5,048 nucleotides of DNA, from assembly GCA_025450355.1 (NCBI GenBank), contig JANWHR010000123.1:1-5048 (forward strand). Direction: 5' to 3'. Every line of letters begins with the position of its first letter. The stretch's first letter is position 1. Of the stretch, positions 1 through 5,048 are shown piece after piece. A model generated the notes under the pieces. The model saw nothing but the letters and a program-made list of their open reading frames with translations. It did no database searches and had not been told where the DNA came from. The stretch is from Micropepsaceae bacterium. GTDB taxonomy: Bacteria; Pseudomonadota; Alphaproteobacteria; Micropepsales; Micropepsaceae. Made by a program: the position numbers and the translations under genes.

Positions 1-2
1 CC

Positions 3-8
3 TATATT
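3..8 (+). promoter_or_regulatory. possible -10 box (TATATT) at the window edge
   Basis: TATATT matches the sigma-70 -10 consensus at five of six positions in otherwise GC-rich DNA. Any -35 box would lie outside the window. Transcription starting about 7 bases downstream would begin inside the GAGGAGG stretch at 13-19, so the box would serve the gene starting at 62 but would spoil that purine tract as a ribosome site. Without the -35 region this is only a suggestion. Confidence 0.2.
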
Positions 9-23
9 ACGAGAGGAGGCAAA

Positions 24-56
24 GTGCGCTTGCAAGCGCCAAACAGCGAAGGATGA
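24..56 (+). CDS. possible 10-codon leader ORF, or tail of an upstream gene
   Basis: A GTG at 24 follows a strong Shine-Dalgarno-like tract (GAGGAGG, 13-19) by 4 bases and opens a reading frame MRLQAPNSEG ending at TGA 54-56. That stop overlaps the ATG at 53 as ATGA, a classic coupling arrangement. The same frame is also open back to the window edge, so this could instead be the last codons of an upstream gene whose start is not visible. I do not recognise the peptide. The purine tract and the overlap are seen directly; translation and any control role are inference. Confidence 0.22.
   Translation: MRLQAPNSEG
26..39. repeat. perfect 14-bp palindrome in the leader
   Basis: GCGCTTGCAAGCGC is identical to its reverse complement. 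It has no spare loop bases, so it is better suited to a dimeric DNA-binding protein than to an RNA hairpin, although a 5-bp stem with a 4-base TTGCAA-type core could form. It lies 22 bases upstream of the preferred start at 62 and inside the possible leader ORF. An operator role is inference. Confidence 0.35.
48..52 (+). promoter_or_regulatory. ribosome binding site that decides the start at 62
   Basis: GAAGG ends directly against the ATG at 53, leaving no spacing for that start, but lies 9 bases before the ATG at 62. This favours 62 as the true start. The protein from 62 also begins with MRK, the usual charged n-region of a signal peptide. Confidence 0.5.
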
Positions 57-61
57 GTGTC

Positions 62-475
62 ATGAGGAAGATCGCGAAGATTGGGCTCGGTGTCGCCCTC
101 GCGTGCGGCGCAGCGGTGGCGGTGGCCGCGCCGGCTGCCGCGCAGGTGAGCTTCGGCATCGGTGTCGGTCCAGCCTATGGCTATGCGCCGCCGCCGCCCG
201 TGGTTCCTGCCTATTCGTGCTATGACGCGTATGGCAACTACGTCTACTCCTATCCGTACTGTACCGCCTACGCGGCGCCAGTTTACGGTTATGGCGGCCC
301 GGTGGTTGCGCCATATTTCGGCATCGGCCTTGGCTTCGGCGGCTATGGCTGGGGTGGCCACCGCGACTTTGATCGCGGCCACGATTTCGACCGAGGATTC
401 CGCGGTGGCGAACGTGGTGGCATGGTCGCGCACGGCGGGTTCGGCCACGGAGGTGGTGGTCATCACCGCGGCTGA
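62..475 (+). CDS. small secreted Gly/Tyr/His-rich protein of unknown function
   Basis: A 137-residue protein that I cannot assign to a named family. Residues 1-27 form a clear Sec signal peptide: basic MRK start, hydrophobic Ala/Val core, and an APAAA|Q cleavage site at about 27/28. The mature part is low complexity. Residues 36-96 are rich in Gly, Tyr and Pro with a PPPP run at 43-46 and two cysteines (53 and 67) framing a Tyr-rich loop that could close as a disulfide. From about 100 the composition shifts to Gly/Arg/His, with a tandem hexapeptide DFDRGH/DFDRGF (102-113) and an end rich in GGH and HH. Such proteins are common in alphaproteobacteria and are usually annotated hypothetical; location in the periplasm or outside the cell is well supported, while a matrix, adhesion or metal-binding role is only a guess. 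The alternative start at 53 would add three residues but has a badly placed ribosome site. The gene is convergent with the GNAT gene and ends in a shared hairpin. Confidence 0.8.
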   Translation: MRKIAKIGLGVALACGAAVAVAAPAAAQVSFGIGVGPAYGYAPPPPVVPAYSCYDAYGNYVYSYPYCTAYAAPVYGYGGPVVAPYFGIGLGFGGYGWGGHRDFDRGHDFDRGFRGGERGGMVAHGGFGHGGGGHHRG

Positions 476-511
476 TCGGCCGGCCTAAGACTGCGGTAAG
501 CGCAAAAGGGG

Positions 512-541
512 CGCGGCTGTCTTCCGGCAGCCGCGTCTCTT
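512..541. terminator. bidirectional intrinsic terminator
   Basis: CGCGGCTG (512-519) and CAGCCGCG (528-535) form a perfect 8-bp GC-rich stem with an 8-base loop. On + it is followed by TCTCTT (536-541), a modest U-rich tail for the secreted-protein gene ending at 475. On - it is followed by CCCC then TTTT (complement of 504-511), a tail for the GNAT gene, whose stop codon is at 541-543. A single hairpin between converging genes with T-rich sequence on both sides is a typical shared terminator; both tails are short, so efficiency is uncertain. Confidence 0.65.
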
Positions 542-1482
542 CAGCGCCAATCGTCGATGACGTAAATGCCCGGGCGGTTGTATCCCTGCACATTTGCTTT
601 TTGCAGCGCGACACCCATGAGATTTGTTTTGAATCCCAGTGCCACCATGGTGCGGTACGCCTCGTGCCGGCCCATATTCACGCCCGCAATGAGTCTCCCG
701 GCCTTTTTCATGGCAGCCCAGGATTCGCACATATTCAACAAGCGCCCGAAATCTCTCTGCGCCGCCGGTCCAGGCCGAACGGCGCCAAATTTGATATAGC
801 AGGCGCCGCCGCCCGCCTCCGTCTTCGGACCGGCATGGCAAACCGCAAAGGCCGTCACGGTTGAACCTTCCAACAGCAGCAGGGTATCGCCCAGATGTTG
901 CGAATCGACGGCGCGGATTTCGCGCGTGACGTCGAGCCCTTCATGAATTCTGCCGGTCAGATCGCGGCAGTACGCAAGTGCCTGTTCCTTTTGCGAAGGC
1001 CGCAATTCTGAAACGGGCAAACAGACCTGGGTTCCTGCGCCGGGATTTACACTTTTCGACATCACGGGCGTGAGGTACTGCGGCCAGTAGTCGAATTTCT
1101 GGTACAGGGCAGCGTGTTTGGGACTGTTGCTGAAGGTGAACAGTCCAGTGTGGCTGCAGCCCCAGCGCTCGAAGAGTTCCATGGTGCGCGAAAGCAGTTG
1201 CTGAGCGACGCCCCTGTTCCACAGCGCCGGGTCGATGGTGAGCGGCCCGAAAAATCCGAAGCTACCCCATTGGGTCGCGAAATTTGAGCCGGCCAGCTTG
1301 CCATCAACTTCGGCCGCCAGCGCAGCGTCCGGCGCGGCGCGAAAGCGCGTGTAGGCATAATCGCTGTCGTCGAATGTCGTGACAGGATCAGGGATGCCAA
1401 GGAAGGTGCCGAAAGCGAGCCGGAGAATCCGGTCGGCTTCGGGGAGGTCCCGCTCTTCCAGCGGACGAATCTCAACGCGCAT
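541..1482 (-). CDS. GNAT-family N-acetyltransferase with a GNAT-like C-terminal half
   Basis: A 313-residue cytosolic protein that probably transfers an acetyl group from acetyl-CoA to an unknown amine. It opens with the typical GNAT beta-1 pattern (IRPLEERD, 5-12) and an alpha-1 helix. Residues 79-97 form motif A (FFGPLTIDP, then NRGVAQQLL), whose glycine turn binds the CoA pyrophosphate; the canonical Q/R at the front of the loop appears to be W88, though R90-G91 is kept. SPKHAALYQKFDY (120-132) is motif B, with the usual tyrosine at 127. After about 150 a second alpha/beta stretch has a GNAT-like order but no clear motif A, and the chain ends in an IDDWR sequence; this fits two-domain GNAT proteins with a degenerate second domain. 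The start was set at ATG 1482, since MRVEIRP is the natural domain beginning; the frame runs on to a TTG at 1551 but that segment is Arg-rich and would cover the likely promoter. The ribosome site is weak. Substrate unknown. Confidence 0.85.
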   Translation of the reverse strand: MRVEIRPLEERDLPEADRILRLAFGTFLGIPDPVTTFDDSDYAYTRFRAAPDAALAAEVDGKLAGSNFATQWGSFGFFGPLTIDPALWNRGVAQQLLSRTMELFERWGCSHTGLFTFSNSPKHAALYQKFDYWPQYLTPVMSKSVNPGAGTQVCLPVSELRPSQKEQALAYCRDLTGRIHEGLDVTREIRAVDSQHLGDTLLLLEGSTVTAFAVCHAGPKTEAGGGACYIKFGAVRPGPAAQRDFGRLLNMCESWAAMKKAGRLIAGVNMGRHEAYRTMVALGFKTNLMGVALQKANVQGYNRPGIYVIDDWR

Positions 1483-1512
1483 GTCCGGTCGCCAAAGCTG
1501 CCTGCGGGCAAC

Positions 1513-1541
1513 ATGGTATTTGCGGTTCTGATTTTTGCCTA
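1513..1541 (-). promoter_or_regulatory. candidate promoter for the GNAT gene
   Basis: Read on the minus strand, TAGGCA (1541-1536), a 17-base spacer and TACCAT (1518-1513) match the sigma-70 hexamers at four of six positions each. The implied transcription start near 1506 leaves a leader of about 24 bases to the ATG at 1482, which agrees with the chosen start. Found by eye; a chance match is possible. Confidence 0.3.
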
Positions 1542-1583
1542 GCCGCGCCAAGTGCTGCGGCAGACGCGATCGGGGAGTTCTGA

Positions 1584-1612
1584 TTGTCGCAGGACCGATT
1601 GGCCGCTACGCT
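1584..1612 (+). promoter_or_regulatory. candidate promoter for the quinohemoprotein gene
   Basis: TTGTCG (1584-1589), a 17-base spacer and TACGCT (1607-1612) resemble a sigma-70 promoter, with four and three of six consensus bases. The implied start near 1619 would give a short leader that just includes the ribosome site at 1624-1628. The -10 match is poor, so regulation by an alternative sigma factor or activator remains possible. Confidence 0.22.
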
Positions 1613-1623
1613 AAGTTCAGGCT

Positions 1624-1628
1624 GGAGG
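1624..1628 (+). promoter_or_regulatory. ribosome binding site deciding the quinohemoprotein start
   Basis: GGAGG lies 5 bases before the ATG at 1634. The frame is open further upstream to a TTG at 1535, but only the ATG has a proper ribosome site and begins with a signal peptide. Confidence 0.75.
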
Positions 1629-1633
1629 CGAAC

Positions 1634-3457
1634 ATGAAATTGGGCAGAGCTGTCGGGTTCATCGTGTTGGGCACGGGGCTGTTCGCGGTCGCGGCGAAAG
1701 CCCAGGATGGTGGCGCACTGTACAATACCTATTGTGCGATCTGTCACGACGCGGGCCGCAATTCGCCGGCGCCCGCCCGCGAAGAGCTGGGACGAATGAC
1801 ACCCGAAGCGATTCTGCAGGCGCTGAAAACAGGCTCCATGAAAGCCCAGGCATCGGAGCGCAGCCGCGCGCAACGGCGCGCACTCGCGGAGTACATTTCC
1901 GGCAAACCGCTGCCAGCGCAGCCCGCGGTTGTTTCCTCTTCTGCCTTTTGCGCCGGCTCAAGCGGGGCGCCCGGCGACCGGCGGACGAATGCGGGCTGGA
2001 ATGGCTGGGGTGCCGGAATAACCAACATGCGCTTCCAATCGGCGGACGTTGCTGGCATCGGCGCGCGCAATATTCCAAATCTGAAATTGAAATGGGCATT
2101 TGGCCTTCCGGGAGCGACTTCCGGTGGTACGCAACCCGTTGTCGCGAATGGACGACTGTATGTCGGAGATGCCGAGGGCGACCTGTTCGCTCTGGATGCG
2201 AAGAGCGGCTGCGTCGTCTGGCACGATGAGGTCGAATCCGGCATCAGAAGCGCCATCATGCTGGGCGCGGACAGCGGCGGCGGATTGACCGCATGGTTCG
2301 GTGATCAGGCGGCGAACATCTACGCCGTTGATGCGCGAACCGGAAAATTGTTGTGGAAGGTGAAGGTCGACGATCATCCGCAGGCGGCGATCACCGCTGC
2401 GCCGGCGTTTTATGCGGGCCGGTTATACGTGCCGGTTTCTTCGCGTGAAGAAGCGAAAGTGGCTGATCCGAGATATCCCTGCTGTATCTTCCGTGGAAGC
2501 GTGCTTGCCCTTGATGCCACGACCGGAAAGCAAATCTGGAAAACCTGGATGATCGAGGGGAAGCCGGTCGCGGGGCAGAAGAATAGCGCGGGCACAGTGG
2601 TCCTCGGGCCCTCGGGCGCAGCGGTGTGGAATACGCCAACCATCGATGTCGAACGAAACGTCTTATATGTTGGAACGGGCAATAATTACTCTCCTCCAGC
2701 GACCGCGCTTTCGGATTCGGTGGTTGCAATCGACATGGCGTCCGGACAGATCAGATGGCATCGCCAGCAGACGGCGAACGACATCTGGAATGGCACGTGC
2801 CGGCGCGCCGACCGTGAAGCTGCGGCCTGCCCCGATGCCGAAGCGCCGGACGTGGATTTTTCTGTTTCGCCGGTCCTTGTGAAATCAGTAGACGGACGAT
2901 CAATGCTGATCGCAGGGAACAAGTCCGGAATGGTCTGGGCGCTCGACCCGGGTCAACAGGGGAAAACCATCTGGACGCAGCAGGCCGGCAAGGGTAGCAG
3001 CGGAGGCGGCGTGCTCTGGGGGCTCGCGGTGGACGGCGAGAGAGTCTATGTACCGAATGGGTTTTTCGATGCGAAATCGCCCGATGCATCCGGCGGTATG
3101 GCCGCGCTGGATCTCCACACCGGTCATCTCACGTGGAGCACCCGGAACCCGCCCTGCGGCGACCGCAAATTCTGCAAACCCAGTCATGCGGCAGCCGTGA
3201 CCGCGATTCCCGGAGTCGTGTTCTCGGGAACCATGGACGGCCAGCTTTATGCCTATTCGTCGGAAACCGGCCAAATTCTTTGGCGGTTCAATACCGCGCA
3301 GGATTACTCCACCATTGATGGGGTCGCGGCCAATGGCGGCTCCATGAGTAATGCCGGCGCAACCATCGTCGACGGTATGCTCTACGTCGGGTCGGGTTAT
3401 TCCCACCACGGCGGAGTCATCCCAGGCAACGTCCTGCTCGCCTTTGCCGCAAACTGA
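1634..3457 (+). CDS. PQQ-dependent quinohemoprotein dehydrogenase, polyvinyl-alcohol-dehydrogenase-like
   Basis: A 607-residue periplasmic enzyme expected to oxidise an alcohol with PQQ and pass the electrons to its own heme c. Residues 1-24 are a signal peptide (cleavage near AKAQ|D). A small cytochrome c domain follows: CAICH at 34-38 binds heme and M69 (GSMKAQA) is the likely distal ligand. From about 115 to the end is a PQQ beta-propeller whose blades carry repeated G-x-x-x-W docking motifs (GCVVW, GKLLW, GKQIW, GQIRW, KTIW, GHLTW, GQILW). YPCCIFRGS holds adjacent cysteines C283-C284, a hallmark of this group. GTGN (N350) matches the calcium-binding Asn of quinoprotein dehydrogenases, and NDIWN (D383) matches their catalytic Asp region. 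Heme at the N-terminus, before the propeller, is the order of polyvinyl alcohol dehydrogenase (EC 1.1.2.6) rather than of type II alcohol dehydrogenases, where heme is C-terminal. The substrate is not shown by the sequence: no oxidised-PVA hydrolase or PQQ synthesis gene is nearby, and many relatives in non-PVA degraders must act on other alcohols. Confidence 0.9.
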   Translation: MKLGRAVGFIVLGTGLFAVAAKAQDGGALYNTYCAICHDAGRNSPAPAREELGRMTPEAILQALKTGSMKAQASERSRAQRRALAEYISGKPLPAQPAVVSSSAFCAGSSGAPGDRRTNAGWNGWGAGITNMRFQSADVAGIGARNIPNLKLKWAFGLPGATSGGTQPVVANGRLYVGDAEGDLFALDAKSGCVVWHDEVESGIRSAIMLGADSGGGLTAWFGDQAANIYAVDARTGKLLWKVKVDDHPQAAITAAPAFYAGRLYVPVSSREEAKVADPRYPCCIFRGSVLALDATTGKQIWKTWMIEGKPVAGQKNSAGTVVLGPSGAAVWNTPTIDVERNVLYVGTGNNYSPPATALSDSVVAIDMASGQIRWHRQQTANDIWNGTCRRADREAAACPDAEAPDVDFSVSPVLVKSVDGRSMLIAGNKSGMVWALDPGQQGKTIWTQQAGKGSSGGGVLWGLAVDGERVYVPNGFFDAKSPDASGGMAALDLHTGHLTWSTRNPPCGDRKFCKPSHAAAVTAIPGVVFSGTMDGQLYAYSSETGQILWRFNTAQDYSTIDGVAANGGSMSNAGATIVDGMLYVGSGYSHHGGVIPGNVLLAFAAN

Positions 3458-3463
3458 TATCCG

Positions 3464-4747
3464 CTATTGCGGGAGTCGATCGGCCATCAGCTTGCCCAAA
3501 CGGACGCTTTCGGAAATGCCGCGGTCCTCCGGGTAGTAGAAGCACGTATCGGCGATTTGCAGGCCGGCAATGCTGGTTTGGACCGGAGGAAGCATTGCTG
3601 CAAAGCCAGGAGGGCATACCGGTTGAGCGTGCCGCAGTCGTCCAACATGACTTGCGACAACATCGCTGTCCGAGATTGCGGGATTTAGCAGCTTCAGGAA
3701 CCGCAGCGACTCGGCCACGAAATCTGCATCACTGCGGGTAAATTTCGGATGCGATGTGGGCATGTAATATGGAACATACACGATCGTATCGCCGGCCGCG
3801 CGCAGCCGTGAAAATTCGACGATCCCGGGGATTTCGAACCGCGGGTCGGAAATGTTCACCCAGAAATGCGGTGAGACTCCCCGAAGCAGACGGAACACCA
3901 CGCAGACAACGCCGATATTGGCGATCCTGTCATACGCCTCACGCTGTTCTACCGGCAGGTCAGGAACGAGACGGCTGACGAATGGCGCTGGAATTGTGCA
4001 GATCACCTGGCCGGCGGGGAAGTATCTGTCGCCTGCGCGCACGCCTGTCACACGGCCGTCTTCACATTCGATCCGCGTCACGGGACTGTTTAACCGCAGT
4101 TCCGCGCCGCAGTCGGTCATCCCATCGACCAGCGCGTTCACCAGGGTTTGGGATCCGCCTTCGATATAGCCGAGCTCTTCCTGGAAAACGGAACGCCGCG
4201 AGGTGCCGACGCGCTTGATACGGGTCCAGACCCAGGCGGCAGATATATTGTCCGCGTATTCGTAGAACTTGAACTCAAACAGCGGCGCCCACAGCTTCCG
4301 GTAAACATCGGCACCGCACCATACCGTGATCCATTGCTTTGCCGAAATGTTTTCCAGCTTTCCCGGTGCTTTCCTCCGGCTGGAAAGAAACATCATGGTT
4401 CCGTAGCGCAGCTTCTGCGCCAACGACAGTCCCGGGAATGAGAGCAGCGCCTGTGGATCGCCCCACTTGTGCAGCCGCCCATCGACAAAATACCCCATGG
4501 TCGTTGGCACCCAGCGCATTTTGCCGGCGAGCCCCAGGGCGGATAACAGCTCGAATGTCGCGGAATCGGATTTACAGACGAAGTGATAGAAGCGTTCGAT
4601 CGAGATGCCGCCCAGATCGAAATGCGCGGCCATGCCGCCGGGTTCGGCTGCGGCCTCCAGCACGGTGACGTTGTGGCCGCGCTTCGCCGCGTGATAAGCC
4701 GCGGCAAGGCCCATTGCTCCGGCGCCGATGATGACTGCGCGGCCCAT
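3464..4747 (-). CDS. FAD-dependent oxidoreductase, amine-oxidase / UDP-galactopyranose-mutase-like
   Basis: A 427-residue flavoprotein. The N-terminus is a Rossmann FAD site: VIIGAGAMG with GxGxxG at 8-13, acidic E31 at the end of beta-2 (VTVLEA) for the ribose, then EPGGMA (35-40), the second dinucleotide motif of the amine-oxidase superfamily. The C-terminus has the matching FAD-closing motif, IADTCFYYPEDRGISESVRLG (398-418), with D400 and the helix start at G410. The middle has a Trp/Tyr/Phe-rich stretch (about 138-180) and a CTIPAPF strand typical of protoporphyrinogen-oxidase and UDP-galactopyranose-mutase relatives. No signal peptide or anchor is evident. Such proteins often sit with epimerases and glycosyltransferases, and the upstream neighbour looks like a sugar epimerase, so a role in nucleotide-sugar or lipid-linked glycan modification is the best guess; a carotenoid or porphyrin role is less supported. 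The ATG abuts the upstream stop with no gap and only a weak ribosome site, so translation is probably coupled. It ends 6 bases from the converging quinohemoprotein gene. Confidence 0.85.
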   Translation of the reverse strand: MGRAVIIGAGAMGLAAAYHAAKRGHNVTVLEAAAEPGGMAAHFDLGGISIERFYHFVCKSDSATFELLSALGLAGKMRWVPTTMGYFVDGRLHKWGDPQALLSFPGLSLAQKLRYGTMMFLSSRRKAPGKLENISAKQWITVWCGADVYRKLWAPLFEFKFYEYADNISAAWVWTRIKRVGTSRRSVFQEELGYIEGGSQTLVNALVDGMTDCGAELRLNSPVTRIECEDGRVTGVRAGDRYFPAGQVICTIPAPFVSRLVPDLPVEQREAYDRIANIGVVCVVFRLLRGVSPHFWVNISDPRFEIPGIVEFSRLRAAGDTIVYVPYYMPTSHPKFTRSDADFVAESLRFLKLLNPAISDSDVVASHVGRLRHAQPVCPPGFAAMLPPVQTSIAGLQIADTCFYYPEDRGISESVRLGKLMADRLPQ

Positions 4748-4750
4748 CTA
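4745..4750 (-). promoter_or_regulatory. abutting TAG/ATG junction, probable translational coupling
   Basis: On the minus strand the stop TAG of the upstream gene (4750-4748) is followed at once, in the same frame, by the ATG (4747-4745) of the flavoprotein. The sequence before the ATG contains only a weak purine stretch (TGGA). A ribosome ending at TAG would be placed directly on the start codon. Read-through would give a continuous epimerase-flavoprotein fusion. Confidence 0.6.
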
Positions 4751-5048
4751 GAAGTCCAGGATTATGCCCGAAAACACGGGATGCCGGAAAGTGTCGCAAA
4801 GGGCCTGCTTCAGCGGAGTGTGAACTACGCCGAAAATCGCCGGCCAGTCGATCACATCGAAAATGTCCGGCGTAACCAGCGCTTCGAGCTGTCTCGTTGT
4901 GAACGGTGGATCATGGTTGTAGAATGCGTCAATCTGAAGCAAATGCCAGAACACCCGATATGGAATACGGATGAGTTTAGTATCGGCGCCGCACGCCTGG
5001 CGATCGGCGCGGCTCAGAGCGATATAGTCGCTGCGGTCCATCCCCGCG
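4748..5048 (-). CDS. C-terminal part of a probable NAD(P)-dependent epimerase/dehydratase (runs off the window)
   Basis: The frame is open to the right edge, so the N-terminus with the NAD(P)-binding glycine motif is not visible; a Met at 5041 has only 7 bases before it and need not be the start. The visible 97 residues are soluble, with no signal or membrane segment. They read as the end of an extended short-chain dehydrogenase that acts on nucleotide sugars: a basic segment IPYRVFWHLLQ (about 26-36), then PPFTTRQLEAL (44-54), IDWPAIFG (64-71) and HTPLKQALCDTF (74-85). In such proteins the order proline-rich loop, FT..QL..L, a D-W-x-x-x-F-G motif and a T-P/L-x-x-A-L helix is common near the C-terminus. 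The assignment rests on this pattern alone and is moderate. It is the promoter-proximal gene of the unit that continues into the flavoprotein, which supports a carbohydrate or envelope pathway. Confidence 0.6.
   Translation of the reverse strand, partial: AGMDRSDYIALSRADRQACGADTKLIRIPYRVFWHLLQIDAFYNHDPPFTTRQLEALVTPDIFDVIDWPAIFGVVHTPLKQALCDTFRHPVFSGIILDF

Noticed and set aside
95..109. Possible lipobox around C15 of the secreted protein (ALACG)
   Set aside because: The residues before the cysteine do not fit the L-[AST]-[GA]-C pattern, and a standard signal peptidase I site follows at residue 27.
2..614. Two long minus-strand open frames (2-466 and 60-614) opposite the secreted-protein gene
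   Set aside because: They are Arg/Ala/His-rich, lack recognisable domains and mirror a + strand gene with a clean signal peptide. Such antisense frames are expected in GC-rich DNA.
1483..1551. N-terminal extension of the GNAT protein to a TTG start at 1551
   Set aside because: The extra 23 residues are Arg-rich and precede the natural domain start; no ribosome site is seen before the TTG, and the segment overlaps the likely promoter.
1535..1633. N-terminal extension of the quinohemoprotein to a TTG start at 1535
   Set aside because: It would bury the signal peptide behind 33 residues, and the good GGAGG site is placed for the ATG at 1634.
3754..4668. Plus-strand open frames opposite the flavoprotein gene
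   Set aside because: They have no domain pattern and are Arg/Ser/Pro-rich mirrors of a gene with clear FAD motifs.
4747..4752. TCTAGA at the epimerase/flavoprotein junction as a cloning scar
   Set aside because: It is a six-base match that arises from the stop codon context, both flanking reading frames are intact, and there is no other vector-like sequence.

Overview
The window is a GC-rich, gene-dense bacterial segment with little intergenic DNA. The small Ala-rich secreted Gly/Tyr/Pro protein, the GC-rich codon use and the quinohemoprotein suggest a proteobacterium, most likely an alphaproteobacterium of the Hyphomicrobiales type. That is an inference from style, since no rRNA or other marker is present.

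Layout, left to right: (1) a small secreted Gly/Tyr/His-rich protein on + (62-475), with a leader that carries a perfect 14-bp palindrome and a possible 10-codon upstream ORF; (2) a strong hairpin (512-535) that can serve as a shared terminator for the convergent genes on either side; (3) a GNAT-fold acetyltransferase with a second, GNAT-like C-terminal half on - (541-1482); (4) a divergent promoter region of about 150 bp (1483-1633); (5) a secreted quinohemoprotein dehydrogenase on + (1634-3457), a cytochrome c domain fused to a PQQ beta-propeller of the polyvinyl-alcohol-dehydrogenase type; (6) a 6-bp convergent junction without an obvious terminator; (7) a two-gene - strand unit entering from the right edge, made of the C-terminal part of a probable NAD(P)-dependent sugar epimerase/dehydratase (4748 to the edge) followed with no gap by an FAD-dependent amine-oxidase/UDP-galactopyranose-mutase-like flavoprotein (3464-4747).

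The two right-hand genes look like the end of a polar operon, probably in carbohydrate or envelope glycan metabolism. The quinohemoprotein probably oxidises an alcohol in the periplasm and passes electrons to the respiratory chain through its own heme. The GNAT gene and the quinohemoprotein share an upstream region but have no evident pathway link. No mobile element, CRISPR array, tRNA, rRNA or clear new defence system was found. The most unusual signals are the in-frame TAG/ATG abutment between epimerase and flavoprotein and the palindromic leader at the left end.
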